From assembly GCF_900188255.1 (NCBI RefSeq), contig NZ_FZNS01000002.1, positions 310,001 through 374,000 of the forward strand: 64,000 nt of DNA, written 5' to 3'. This document shows, piece by piece, positions 19,037 through 28,038 of the stretch. Below the pieces are notes generated by a model. That model did no database searches and had not been told where the DNA came from. It worked only from the letters and a program-made list of their open reading frames with translations. The stretch's first letter is position 1; the number at the start of each line of letters is the position of its first letter. Made by a program: the position numbers and the translations under genes. Source of the stretch: Hymenobacter mucosus. Lineage in GTDB: Bacteria; Bacteroidota; Bacteroidia; Cytophagales; Hymenobacteraceae.

Positions 19037-20788
19037 CTATCCAAACAAGGAATCCTTAAACTCCAGAGGTGGCTTGATGGCGGCCTTACGTTGGGCAAAA
19101 TACTCGGCTACCTCCGCCGCCGACTTGGCGTTGAAGGTCATTTCTCGGGTTAGCCCGCCTTTTCGGCCCATAAACACTCCGTACCGCATATCGGCGTAGC
19201 CATTAGTGTGGTGGGCATCCGGGTTGATGCTGAGTTGCACGCCTTGCTCCAGTGCGTAATGCACCCACCGCCAGTCTAGGTCAAGACGCCAGGGGTTGGC
19301 ATTTATTTCGATGATAACCTGGTGTTGCGCGCACGCATCAATAATGGCTTTGTGGTCGAGAGGGTAGCCCTCACGGCGTAGCAGCAGGCGGCCGGTAGGG
19401 TGGCCTAGCATGGTAGTGTACGGATTCTCGATGGCCCGCAGCACCCGGGTGGTGGCTTTACGCTCATCCATTTTCAAGTTGCTGTGCACCGATGCGACAA
19501 TAAAGTCGAACGTTTCGAGGATAGCCGGTGGGTAGTCCAGGGAGCCATCGGAGAGAATATCTGACTCGATGCCCTTGAAAATGCGAAAAGGACCCAATTC
19601 TTGGTTTAGTTCATCTATTTCGCGCTGCTGCTGGCGCACGCGCTCAGGCTGCAAGCCATTAGCATAGTGAGCAGCTTGCGAGTGGTCACAAATACCCAGG
19701 TACTCGTACCCCTGGTCGCGCAGGAAAGTGGCCATTTCGCGTAGGCTGTGGCTGCCATCGGAGTAGGTACTATGGTTGTGCAGGGAGCCGCGCAAATCCT
19801 GGTCTTCCAGCAAGCGGGGTAGCTTGTTTTCCCGGGCCAGGGCTAGCTCCCCCAGCCCTTCGCGCAATTCAGGCTCCACGTACTGCACGCCTGCTTTCTG
19901 GTAGATGTCGGCCTCCGAGGCAAAACGCTCCCGCTTTGCCCACTGGCGCAGGGTAGCCGGTTGCCCAGCCCTTGCCTCACCCAATGGCTCGGTCAGGTGG
20001 GCCTCTGCTGCTGACTGCAAGAATACTTGGTTAGTAAAATCAGCTGGTGCTACAAACAACACTTCCACTTTGATGCCGGATGCCGTGGCCGTGCCGCGCC
20101 ATGCGAATGGGCCGCTCAGCAACGGATCGGCGGTGATACCTTCTAACTGGTTGAGCACTGCATGCGCGGCTGCGGGGTCGGTAGTGGCTGCTACCACGCT
20201 CACCGTTTCAACTATTTCCAAGCGGCGGCGCACTTCACCCGTCACGGCGGTTTGCGATACGCCAGCCGCGCCCTTTACGTGTTCCACCAAGCTAGTGGCT
20301 AGTTCCTCGGCTTGGGGATAGAGCACTTTGCCCTGGCTCTGACTCGTGAATTCCAGGGCCGCTAGAATAGCATCCTGCGTTTTCTTGCCAAAGCCTTTCA
20401 ACTTACTTACTTGGTCGGCCTCGGCTGCTTCGCGCAGCTGCTCGGGGCTCTCAATGCCTAGTTCCTTCCACAGGCTCCGGATTTTTTTGGGGCCAATGCC
20501 CTTGATGCCTAAGAGCTCTACTACACCGGGCGGCGTGCTATTAAGGAGGCGCGTAAGTTCCTCAAACGTACCCGTATCGAGCATTTCGGCTACTTTGGCG
20601 GCGGCTGTTTTGCTTAGGCCCGTGCGGTCGGGCAGGCCGTGCCGCTCTAGTGTAGCCACGGGTACGCTTAGCTGCTCCAGGGCACTGGCGGTGCCTTCGT
20701 AGGCTCGAATTTTAAAGGGGTTTTCTTCGTGCAGCTCCAGTAGCTGGGCCGCAAGACGGAAGGCACGGATGAGGGCACGGTTGTCCAT
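19037..20788 (-). CDS. polX: PolX-type DNA polymerase/3'-5' exonuclease, polymerase site degenerate
   Basis: 583 residues. N-terminal helix-hairpin-helix repeats (LGIKGIGPKK, LKGFGKKT) bind DNA. The nucleotidyltransferase region reads TGEVRRRLEIVETVSV (183-198), but the Asp-x-Asp that holds metal in polymerase X is replaced by T195 and S197; a third Asp position is E242. The C-terminal PHP domain is intact (LHNHSTYSDGSH, H337 and H339). It likely keeps nuclease rather than polymerase activity. The ATG at 20788 was chosen over 20857. A TACCTTTG box ends 6 nt before it, implying a very short leader. Confidence 0.88.
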   Translation of the reverse strand: MDNRALIRAFRLAAQLLELHEENPFKIRAYEGTASALEQLSVPVATLERHGLPDRTGLSKTAAAKVAEMLDTGTFEELTRLLNSTPPGVVELLGIKGIGPKKIRSLWKELGIESPEQLREAAEADQVSKLKGFGKKTQDAILAALEFTSQSQGKVLYPQAEELATSLVEHVKGAAGVSQTAVTGEVRRRLEIVETVSVVAATTDPAAAHAVLNQLEGITADPLLSGPFAWRGTATASGIKVEVLFVAPADFTNQVFLQSAAEAHLTEPLGEARAGQPATLRQWAKRERFASEADIYQKAGVQYVEPELREGLGELALARENKLPRLLEDQDLRGSLHNHSTYSDGSHSLREMATFLRDQGYEYLGICDHSQAAHYANGLQPERVRQQQREIDELNQELGPFRIFKGIESDILSDGSLDYPPAILETFDFIVASVHSNLKMDERKATTRVLRAIENPYTTMLGHPTGRLLLRREGYPLDHKAIIDACAQHQVIIEINANPWRLDLDWRWVHYALEQGVQLSINPDAHHTNGYADMRYGVFMGRKGGLTREMTFNAKSAAEVAEYFAQRKAAIKPPLEFKDSLFG

Positions 20789-20794
20789 AGCTGG

Positions 20795-20802
20795 CAAAGG
20801 TA
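20795..20802 (-). promoter_or_regulatory. Putative -7 element of polX
   Basis: Minus-strand TACCTTTG, exact match to TAnnTTTG, 6 nt before the polX start codon. No matching TTG is seen at the -33 distance. Confidence 0.4.
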
Positions 20803-21001
20803 GCGGGTGGGATGAATGTAGCCTAGGCTGGGGCGTATACGTATGTTGGCTACCCATCTTGGGCAGGACGCGGTCAATTTGTTTACTTTCGGCAGTTGGG
20901 TCGCAACAGCTACGCTGGAAGTGCCGCGGCCGCCAACTTGCGTTGCGTTTGTTTCCATACGGCCCTAGGGCTTCGGCCGGCCACCTTTTTGCTTATTCTG
21001 T

Positions 21002-21397
21002 ATGCGCCTGTTCACTCTCCTTGCCTGCCTGAGCGTGCTGCTCCTGGCCGCTACCTGCCAGTCTGGCGCCGAATCTGCCGCCCAACTCAAGCAGCTGGAG
21101 CGCACTTGGTTGCACGCCCACGAGGAAGACCAGGCCGATGTGCTCGTATACCGCCCCAATACTTATGACTTCCCCCCTTCCCGGGGCCGCACGGGCTTTG
21201 CCTTCGACCACAATGGCTTGTTTACGCAGTACGATATTGCCCCCACCGATGGCATAGAGGGCCGCAGGGGCCGTTGGACGGCGGAAAACGACCATACCCT
21301 CCGCATTACCCTCGAAGACAAGAAGGACCCCGACTATACGCTAGAAATAGTATCCTTGGAGAAAGACGTGCTGAAAGTGCGGCGGGTGGAGCTGTAG
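21002..21397 (+). CDS. Hypothetical lipoprotein
   Basis: 131 residues with a signal ending LAATC (lipid Cys near residue 19). The mature part is a small soluble domain, unassigned, with many charged residues and the string TLRITLEDKKDPDYTLEI, which looks like a beta meander. It is followed by the EVE protein 60 nt later, on the same strand, but no functional link is evident. Confidence 0.68.
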   Translation: MRLFTLLACLSVLLLAATCQSGAESAAQLKQLERTWLHAHEEDQADVLVYRPNTYDFPPSRGRTGFAFDHNGLFTQYDIAPTDGIEGRRGRWTAENDHTLRITLEDKKDPDYTLEIVSLEKDVLKVRRVEL

Positions 21398-21465
21398 GTT
21401 AACGCTGAGCACTAGCGGGTTCCGAAGGTGGCAGCACCAGAAGCTTCTTTCGTAGCTTGCAGGCC

Positions 21466-21873
21466 ATGAACTATTGGCTTGTAAAATCTGAACCGGCGGC
21501 CTACTCCTGGGCCGATTTCACCCGTGACGGCAGCACCGACTGGACGGGTGTGCGCAACTATCAGGCACGCAACTTTCTGCAGCAAATGCAGCCCGAGGAC
21601 TTAGTCCTCTACTACCACAGCGTGAGCGACAAGGAAGTGGTGGGCGTGGCCCAAGTAGTAGCGCCTGCCGCACCCGATGTAACGGCGGAAGCTGGCAGCC
21701 CTTGGGTGGCCGTGCGCCTGAAGCCCTTTCAGCCCTTGGCGCGTGCCGTGTCGTTGGCCCACATCAAACAAGATGCTCGCCTAGGACAAATAGGGTTGCT
21801 CCGCCAGTCGCGCTTGTCGGTAATGCCATTGCGGCCAGAAGAGTTTGATGCCATTCTTGAGTTGGGAAGCTAA
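21466..21873 (+). CDS. EVE domain protein
   Basis: 135 residues. Starts NYWLVKSEPAAYSW, and continues with WTGVRNYQARN and VLYYHSV, the aromatic cage pattern of EVE domains, which belong to the PUA-like fold and bind modified bases. In other bacteria this family is often linked to restriction or RNA modification. ATG at 21466 gives the normal N-terminus. It lies after a lipoprotein gene and before a terminator at 21902. The exact ligand is unknown. See the SRA protein at 30617 for another modified-base binder. Confidence 0.85.
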   Translation: MNYWLVKSEPAAYSWADFTRDGSTDWTGVRNYQARNFLQQMQPEDLVLYYHSVSDKEVVGVAQVVAPAAPDVTAEAGSPWVAVRLKPFQPLARAVSLAHIKQDARLGQIGLLRQSRLSVMPLRPEEFDAILELGS

Positions 21874-21901
21874 CTCGTCATCGGCTACTTGTACTACCCC
21901 G

Positions 21902-21930
21902 CGGCTGCCCAATTTGGGCAGCCGTTTTTA
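21902..21930 (+). terminator. Terminator after the EVE gene
   Basis: Stem CGGCTGCCC / GGGCAGCCG, 5-nt loop AATTT, then a T run. Confidence 0.88.
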
Positions 21931-22048
21931 TTTGCTAGCACGTATGGAAATCTATCGAAACCGGCATCAACTATCCGCGGCGGGAACTGGTATTGCCTGG
22001 GCTTCGTCGTATCTTACTTAGGTATTCCTAGGGTCTTGCACCTGCGCT

Positions 22049-23608
22049 ATGAAACACTCCTACGTTCTTCTGCTACTCTGCTGGCTGGGCGGGCTGGCCA
22101 CTACCGTGGCAGCTCAAACCCCAGACCCGGCGCCTACCCAACCCGCCCGCTTAGAGCTTGACTTAGATGCGTACGAGAGCGATGTGCACGTAGTACCCAT
22201 GCCCGAAGACAGCAGCGTGGTGTTGCTGGTAGAAAAGGAGCAGCGTACATCCTCGCGCTCCGAGTTTAGCTTCCAGAAGTACGATTACCGCTTGCACGCA
22301 AGCCGCCATCAAGTGCTGGAAGTGCCCCGGGAGTACGAATTCAGCCAGATTTGCGCCGAAGGCACCGATGTATACACGTTGTTTCGCTCCCAAAGTACCC
22401 CTGGCAAGCTGTGGATAGCTGCGTTTGACACCCGCACGGGCGAGCTAGGTACGGGCGAATTTGATACCAAGCTGGTTCGCTCCGTGCACGACCTGAAAGC
22501 ATTGGGCGGCAATCTCTTCGTGACAGTGTCTTTAGATCGGCACCTAACCATTTTGCTGCTGGATTTGCATACTGCACAGTTCCGCTTTCTTCCCTCCGTG
22601 TATGAGCCCATGCCGGCCACCTTGTCTTTCCTGGCTGACTCCGTGACCAAGCGGGCTGAGTTCGTGCTTAGCGAGTCAAACGGCTTTAAGTCGCGGTTGC
22701 AGGTAAAGCAGCTTTCTGACCAAGGCCAGCTACTCCGCTCTGAGTTTGTGCAGGCGGAAAGCGAGCGGGGTCTTATTGCGGCCCAGCTTAGTCCTGGCGA
22801 CAGTGCCGCTCGCCTCCTGGCCGGCACCTATACCCTTCGCGACGCCCGTTACTCCCAGGGCTTGTTTGCGGCCGACCTAACCGCGGGCACCACTGCTACC
22901 GGGCAACGCCGCTCCCTGCGCTTCTACGATTTCCTCAATCTGAAGCACTTTTTCGACTTTATGAAGCCGTCGAAGGTAGCGCGCATGCGGGAGCGTAATG
23001 CCCGTCTCAAAGCCGAGTCGCGCCAGAAACGCCTCCACTACCGCGTGCTCATGCACGATATGCGGCCGTTCGAGGGTGGGTATGTGCTGGTAGCAGAAAT
23101 GTATTTCCCCCGCTACCTGTACGGCAATACCTACAGCCCCTTTGCCTACATGCCTGGCTACTACCCCGGCTATAATCCGCGCTATAACTCGTACTCAGCC
23201 CGCGGCAATGAAACCTACCGCACTACCCAAGCGCTGGTATGCAGCTTCGACCGACACGGCAATTTACTATGGGACAACTCTTTCCTAATGGAGGACGTGG
23301 AAACCACGACCCTGCAAGAGGTAGTACGGATGCAGCCCTTACCTCAAGGCCGGGTGGCCCTGTGCTACCTCGACGAGGAAAAACTACGCTATAAGATCAT
23401 CGACCGCGCCCTACCTTCACCCAATGACCAGTATGTGCTATTAGCCACCAACACATCTGGCCTCAAGGAAAAATCAGTGAACGTGCAGCAAACGGGACTG
23501 CAAGCGTGGTACGGCAGCCGTTTTGTAGCATATGGCTACCAGGATGTACGGCCCGAGCATGGAGAACATCGTAACGTATTCTTCCTGAACGCCATCAATT
23601 TTCAATAG
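22049..23608 (+). CDS. Secreted hypothetical protein
   Basis: 519 residues with a clear signal peptide, hydrophobic LLLLCWLGGLATTV and cleavage near AAQT. The mature part shows regular beta strand-rich segments separated by loops, including KLWIAAFDTRTGELG and NLLWDNSFLM, like a propeller or repeat barrel, but no repeat unit is clear. A Tyr/Pro-rich loop (MPGYYPGYNPRYNSYS) sits near residues 370-390. No function recognised. It is preceded by no neighbour with a related role. Confidence 0.72.
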   Translation: MKHSYVLLLLCWLGGLATTVAAQTPDPAPTQPARLELDLDAYESDVHVVPMPEDSSVVLLVEKEQRTSSRSEFSFQKYDYRLHASRHQVLEVPREYEFSQICAEGTDVYTLFRSQSTPGKLWIAAFDTRTGELGTGEFDTKLVRSVHDLKALGGNLFVTVSLDRHLTILLLDLHTAQFRFLPSVYEPMPATLSFLADSVTKRAEFVLSESNGFKSRLQVKQLSDQGQLLRSEFVQAESERGLIAAQLSPGDSAARLLAGTYTLRDARYSQGLFAADLTAGTTATGQRRSLRFYDFLNLKHFFDFMKPSKVARMRERNARLKAESRQKRLHYRVLMHDMRPFEGGYVLVAEMYFPRYLYGNTYSPFAYMPGYYPGYNPRYNSYSARGNETYRTTQALVCSFDRHGNLLWDNSFLMEDVETTTLQEVVRMQPLPQGRVALCYLDEEKLRYKIIDRALPSPNDQYVLLATNTSGLKEKSVNVQQTGLQAWYGSRFVAYGYQDVRPEHGEHRNVFFLNAINFQ

Positions 23609-23674
23609 TCGTTCCTGGAAAACAGGCGCGGGCCAGCTGCGTATGTCAGATGCACATTCTGTTCATTTGCTACT

Positions 23675-24235
23675 ATGAAACTCCGTACCCTCTCCTTCCT
23701 CACGGCCCTCGCCCTGTTACTCCTGGCCGGCTGCCGCGCTGGTGGCCCTGGCAACCCCGCCCGCACCGTTGCTGAATTTTTCAGCAAGTATGAAAACCGC
23801 CCCGGTTTTAAAGCTACCGACTGGTCGGCGGGGCTTACGACGCGTTTGCTACTCGGCCGTATTGGCAAGCTTGGTGGCGAAAACGACATCAGCCAGGCCC
23901 TATCGGCCGTGCGGAGCGTGAAAGTCCTCACTTTCGCCCCTACTACTTCTAGTGCCCGCGAGCTGGTAGCAGAAGGCCTCACCAAGGAAGTGGATGGCTT
24001 GCTGGCCAACGAACGGTATACGCCCCTAACTACCTCTGCTACCGACCAGACCGCCGTGCTTCGCTACTCAGCCCGCCAGCAGGGCGACCGAGTAACGGAG
24101 TTTGTAGCTACCGGCAATGTGCAAGGCGCCCCTGATTCCTTTATGCTGATTTCGGTGGCTGGCAACTTCACCCGGGAGCAAGTCAATCAGCTTACCAAGT
24201 TTTTGCCTAGCGTAGCCGGCGAGCTTGCCCGATAA
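23675..24235 (+). CDS. DUF4252-type lipoprotein
   Basis: 186 residues, lipobox LLAGC (Cys about 20). The mature part has a VRSVKVLTF strand, the ELVAEGLTKEVDGLL helix and a C-terminal SFMLISVAGNFTREQVNQL segment, the order seen in DUF4252 proteins of Bacteroidota. These are probably periplasm-facing and of unknown function. It lies 66 nt after the secreted protein and ends in a terminator. Confidence 0.78.
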   Translation: MKLRTLSFLTALALLLLAGCRAGGPGNPARTVAEFFSKYENRPGFKATDWSAGLTTRLLLGRIGKLGGENDISQALSAVRSVKVLTFAPTTSSARELVAEGLTKEVDGLLANERYTPLTTSATDQTAVLRYSARQQGDRVTEFVATGNVQGAPDSFMLISVAGNFTREQVNQLTKFLPSVAGELAR

Positions 24236-24263
24236 CGGTTCTAGTTTTTTCTTCTACTTACTT

Positions 24264-24294
24264 GGCCACTCCACTCCTGGGGTGGCCTTTTTTG
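24264..24294 (+). terminator. Terminator after the DUF4252 gene
   Basis: GGCCACTCC pairs with GGGGTGGCC (one wobble), followed by a long T run. Confidence 0.8.
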
Positions 24295-24617
24295 TGTTCC
24301 GTATCCAGCAATGGAAGCTAGCCTAAAAGCCTTAGGGCTTATTAACCCCGTGAGGGTATACGTTGCACATTCATTGTTTCCTGCTTGTTCTAGCGGCATT
24401 GCCACGTACCGTTTGCCAGCCTACTTCTGCTACCAGTCCACTACAGCTAGTGGCTGACTCGTACTAAGCCTTGCCGTCAGGCACAGTTGAGCCCACACTT
24501 ATACTGGTATACTTACTACATCAGCACAGTGACAGCAGAGAAGAATCAGAAGCTAACAGGGGTACACGGCCAACGGACTAAGGCCGCTTAGTTTGTCTTA
24601 GTAAACCTACAGGCACA

Positions 24618-24652
24618 AAAAAAGCGGCGCACCTTTCGGTACGCCGCTTTTT
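24618..24652 (-). terminator. Terminator after the OmpA-type gene
   Basis: Stem AAAAGCGGCG(CACC) with (GGTA)CGCCGCTTTT around a 4-nt loop; on the minus strand the run before the stem is T-rich. Confidence 0.85.
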
Positions 24653-24670
24653 AGCTATGCGCAGGGCCGG

Positions 24671-26137
24671 TTAGGGCTGAGGCGCGTTCGGGATGTAGAA
24701 CTCGAAGCGGAACTCTACGCGACGGTTCTTTGACATGTTGTTTGACGAAGTGTTCGGAGCAGCTGGCTCAGATTCGCCACGACCTTCCGTAGTTACACGG
24801 GTGGGGTCAACTTGCTTGCCAGTGAAATAGCGCTTCACCGAGCTAGCACGACGCTCCGACAGGCCTTGGTTGTACTCGTCGGTACCGCGTGAGTCAGCGT
24901 GGCCGATTACCCGGATGCTATACTCGGGGTGATCTTTCAGCGCCTGTACCATTTTGTTCAGGGCAGGGTACGAAGTACGCTTAATTACCGTGCTGTTGGT
25001 CTCGAAGCGGATAGGCTGCTCGAGTTTCCGGATGGCCGGATCAATTTGCAGCGGGCAACCCGTGCTATCTACGCGGGCACCACGAGGCGTATCGGGGCAC
25101 TTATCAGCAGCATCTGGAACACCATCACCGTCGGCATCAACTACCAGCGGGCAGCCGTTGGCGTCTACTTGCGTACCGGCAGGAGTGTCGGGGCACTTAT
25201 CGTTCTTATCTGCTACGCCGTCACCGTCAGCATCTGGGCAGCCGCGCAGGGCAGGTAGGCCAGCCTGGTCAGGGCATTCGTCGTCTTTGTCAGCTACACC
25301 GTCGTTGTCACGGTCAGGGCAGCCTTGCAGAGCCACGGTACCAGCTTCGGTGGGGCACTGATCTTGGTAATCTGGAACGCCGTCCTTATCGCCGTCAAGC
25401 GGGCAGCCGTTCTCGTCTACTTGTACGCCCGTGGGTGTATCGGGGCACTTGTCTTTGCGGTCTGGAACACCGTCCTGGTCGGCGTCCTTGGCTTTACCAA
25501 AGGCAACGGTTAAGCCTACCGTGTGCTGTAGGAACTTGTCGTCCCACTTGTTGTCGTCGCGGGCGGGGTCGCCGTCGATGTTAGCATTCAGCGGAATGTG
25601 CTGACCGGTTTGTACAAACAGGCCTACTGCATCGGAGAGGCGGAAGTTGATACCAGCGGCCCCAAACAGGTCGAAGTAGCTCTTGTCCTGGTCGGTGTTC
25701 TCAGTGCGGTTGTTACGAACAATGTTTCCTTCGCGGCTCGTGTACGTCCAGCCGGGAGCGGCCAGCAGGTAAGGGCGAATGAAAGACTCTTCTTTCAGCA
25801 GCTTGAATTTCAAGCCCAAGTTCACGTTTACTACGTTGGTAGCGAAGTTGCTACCATAGTAAGGAGCGCCTACGGGAGCGTTTTTCTTAAACTCTACGTA
25901 GTTGCCACTCAGCATCAGGTCGAGGCCCGAGGTGAGGTAACGGTTGATGGAAATACCAGGACCGTATTTGTTCTCGCTCCACTTCCAATAATCGGAACCG
26001 AAGTTGCCTTTGTACTGAAAGGCATTACCGGTTAGGCTAATGGCCGTCTTGCGGTCGGCGGTCTGGGCTTGGGCCCGCGGGGCCGCCGCCAGTAGCGTCA
26101 GACCCAAGGCCGTTGAAGTTGCTAAAAGGTGTCTCAT
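24671..26137 (-). CDS. OmpA-family outer-membrane protein with calcium-type repeats
   Basis: 488 residues. Signal peptide ending AQAQ. Residues ~25-220 form a beta-barrel. About seven acidic repeats of the type DxDGDGVPDxxDKCPDTP follow (roughly residues 220-370), the thrombospondin type 3 pattern that binds calcium. The C-terminal ~110 residues are the OmpA peptidoglycan-binding domain (VIGHADSRGTDEYNQGLSERR). It should span the outer membrane and hold the cell wall. The ATG at 26137 was chosen over the GTG at 26167. Confidence 0.93.
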   Translation of the reverse strand: MRHLLATSTALGLTLLAAAPRAQAQTADRKTAISLTGNAFQYKGNFGSDYWKWSENKYGPGISINRYLTSGLDLMLSGNYVEFKKNAPVGAPYYGSNFATNVVNVNLGLKFKLLKEESFIRPYLLAAPGWTYTSREGNIVRNNRTENTDQDKSYFDLFGAAGINFRLSDAVGLFVQTGQHIPLNANIDGDPARDDNKWDDKFLQHTVGLTVAFGKAKDADQDGVPDRKDKCPDTPTGVQVDENGCPLDGDKDGVPDYQDQCPTEAGTVALQGCPDRDNDGVADKDDECPDQAGLPALRGCPDADGDGVADKNDKCPDTPAGTQVDANGCPLVVDADGDGVPDAADKCPDTPRGARVDSTGCPLQIDPAIRKLEQPIRFETNSTVIKRTSYPALNKMVQALKDHPEYSIRVIGHADSRGTDEYNQGLSERRASSVKRYFTGKQVDPTRVTTEGRGESEPAAPNTSSNNMSKNRRVEFRFEFYIPNAPQP

Positions 26138-26468
26138 AGGAGCGAAGTTAGGTGGAAGAAATATCACCGCTTAAGATGGGCTGCACAGGAACAGCCATAT
26201 CCCAGCTAAGCAGCCTATACCCCGCCTTCGAAAATAAAGTTGTTGAATTGTCGGAAAAAACCCCTTCCAGCCCACAAACCGAGTGGTAATGAATAGGACT
26301 ACAAGTATTTATATAGTTCCACAGTTGTATTCGAAATCCTGCTTCAAAGTATTTACCAATAAAACTATTCCTAGAAACAGGGATTTTATCGGTTACGCAA
26401 AAAAAATAGGACAACCATCCGGTCATCCTATTTTTTACTGCTTCAATCCTCTGTTTGGGGTTTCGCTG
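26138..26468. other. Intergenic
   Basis: About 330 bases between the OmpA-type gene and the M24 peptidase, both on the minus strand. It holds the terminator at 26399-26436 and the upstream region of the OmpA gene. I found no exact TAnnTTTG box. Confidence 0.45.
26399..26436 (-). terminator. Terminator after the M24 peptidase
   Basis: AAAAAATAGGA pairs with TCCTATTTTTT (11 bp), with a 14-nt interior. T-rich on the minus strand after the stem. Confidence 0.75.
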
Positions 26469-27764
26469 CTACCGGTTGGCTTGCATCAATCGCTCAATAT
26501 CGTCTACTTCAAGAGGGATATTTTTCATGAGGTCCTCGTTTCCCGAATTGGTAATGAGAATGTCATTTTCGAGACGAACACCCAATCCTTCTTCGCGGAT
26601 ATAAATACCCGGCTCGCAGGTATACACCATGCCTGGCTCGAACACGCGATACTTGGCGCCCACGTCGTGCACATCAAGGCCAAGGTAGTGCGAAGTGCCG
26701 TGCATGAAGTACTTCTTATATAAAGGCGCGGCCGGATCTTGGTTGCGCACATCAGACTCATTCAGTAGGTCTAGCTTGATAAGCTCTTGCTCCATGAAGC
26801 TCCCTACGGCAGCGTGGTACTCCTCAATCTGATTGCCGGCTATGAGCTTGCCGGTGGCAAACTTCATTACGCGCAATACCGCTTCGTATACGTCGCGCTG
26901 GCGCTTCGTGAACTTCCCATTCACCGGGATGGAGCGTGAAAGGTCGGCGGCATAGTTGGCGTACTCCGCGCCAAAGTCCATGAGCAGCACGTCGCCATCC
27001 TTGCATTCTCGGTCGTTGCTCACATAGTGCAAGATGCAGGCGTTGGCACCCGAGGCAATGATGCTACCGTAAGCGGGGCCGCGGGAAGCATTGCGCAGAA
27101 ACTCGTGGGAGATTTCGGCCTCAATTTCATACTCCATCACGCCGGGTTTCACAAAGCCCAGCAGGCGGCGGAAGGCCTTATCGGTAATGTCGCAGGCGCG
27201 GCGCATCAGACGAATTTCCTCGTCGCTCTTGATGGCCCGCAGGTGGTGCAGGATGGGCGCGGCCCGGCGGTACTGGTGCAGCGGGTAGGCCTCACGCAGC
27301 CACTTGCCGAAGCGGGCGTCGCGGGTTTCTACCTCCACCACGGCCCGAATGTGCTCGTTAGAATTCAGGTACACGTTTTCGGCCTCGTTCATAAGAGCCG
27401 GCAGCACCGTTTTGAAGGACTCAAGCCACATAATGGTGCGCACGCCGGTTTGCTCGCGGGCTTGCTCTTTGGTCAGCTTATAGCCTTCCCACACCAAAAT
27501 ATGCTCGCTGGTTTCTTTTAGAAACAGAATTTCCCGGTACTGGGGCAGGGCGGCATCTGGGAAGATTACCAGGATGCTTTCTTCCTGATCTACGCCCGAG
27601 AGATAAAACAGGTCGCTGTTCTGGCGGAATGCCATCGTACCGTCGGCATTGGTCGGCATGATGTCATTGGATTGGAAGATGGCCAGGGAGGCCGGGGGCA
27701 GCTGCTGGGTAAAGCGGCGGCGGTTCTGAATAAACAGGTCGGGCGAAATTGAGCCGTAGCGCAT
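26469..27764 (-). CDS. Aminopeptidase P (M24 family)
   Basis: 431 residues. Metallopeptidase that releases N-terminal residues before Pro. The N-terminal domain is a creatinase-type fold; the C-terminal 'pita-bread' domain carries the five metal ligands: Asp pair in MDFGAEYANYAADLS, His in HGTSHYLGLDVHD, Glu in CEPGIYI, and Glu in VRLENDILI. The ATG at 27764 was chosen over the GTG at 27770. Cytoplasmic; single gene. Confidence 0.92.
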   Translation of the reverse strand: MRYGSISPDLFIQNRRRFTQQLPPASLAIFQSNDIMPTNADGTMAFRQNSDLFYLSGVDQEESILVIFPDAALPQYREILFLKETSEHILVWEGYKLTKEQAREQTGVRTIMWLESFKTVLPALMNEAENVYLNSNEHIRAVVEVETRDARFGKWLREAYPLHQYRRAAPILHHLRAIKSDEEIRLMRRACDITDKAFRRLLGFVKPGVMEYEIEAEISHEFLRNASRGPAYGSIIASGANACILHYVSNDRECKDGDVLLMDFGAEYANYAADLSRSIPVNGKFTKRQRDVYEAVLRVMKFATGKLIAGNQIEEYHAAVGSFMEQELIKLDLLNESDVRNQDPAAPLYKKYFMHGTSHYLGLDVHDVGAKYRVFEPGMVYTCEPGIYIREEGLGVRLENDILITNSGNEDLMKNIPLEVDDIERLMQANR

Positions 27765-28010
27765 GGGCACAAAGCAAAGTAAAGTGGCACAAACGGAAGC
27801 CGCCGAAGCGGCCGGGGCAAGTTAGGCAGTTCCCAGCGGGTTTGGCTTATGAATGGCTCCGTAGCGTATCTTTCTAGCGTTCGGCTGGGTTTGGCTCCGA
27901 AGGGAGGGAAATAGTTGTGGCTACCCAAGCCGCCGCTTTCCGGGGCTAGCCAACTAGAGCTAGCAGGCTACGCTGCCCTGGTGCATGTAGCGAACCGCTC
28001 ACCCGTGCGG

Positions 28011-28018
28011 TATCTTTG
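28011..28018 (+). promoter_or_regulatory. Putative -7 element
   Basis: TATCTTTG, exact match to TAnnTTTG, 20 nt before the glycosyltransferase start at 28039. No convincing -33 TTG. Confidence 0.45.
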
Positions 28019-28038
28019 CCCTTTGCTTTTCCGTTGCC

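Larger units (their letters stand above)
24236..24670. other. Intergenic with terminators
   Basis: About 430 bases between convergent genes. It holds terminators at each end (24264-24294, 24618-24652). In the central 300 bases I recognise no gene. Confidence 0.5.
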
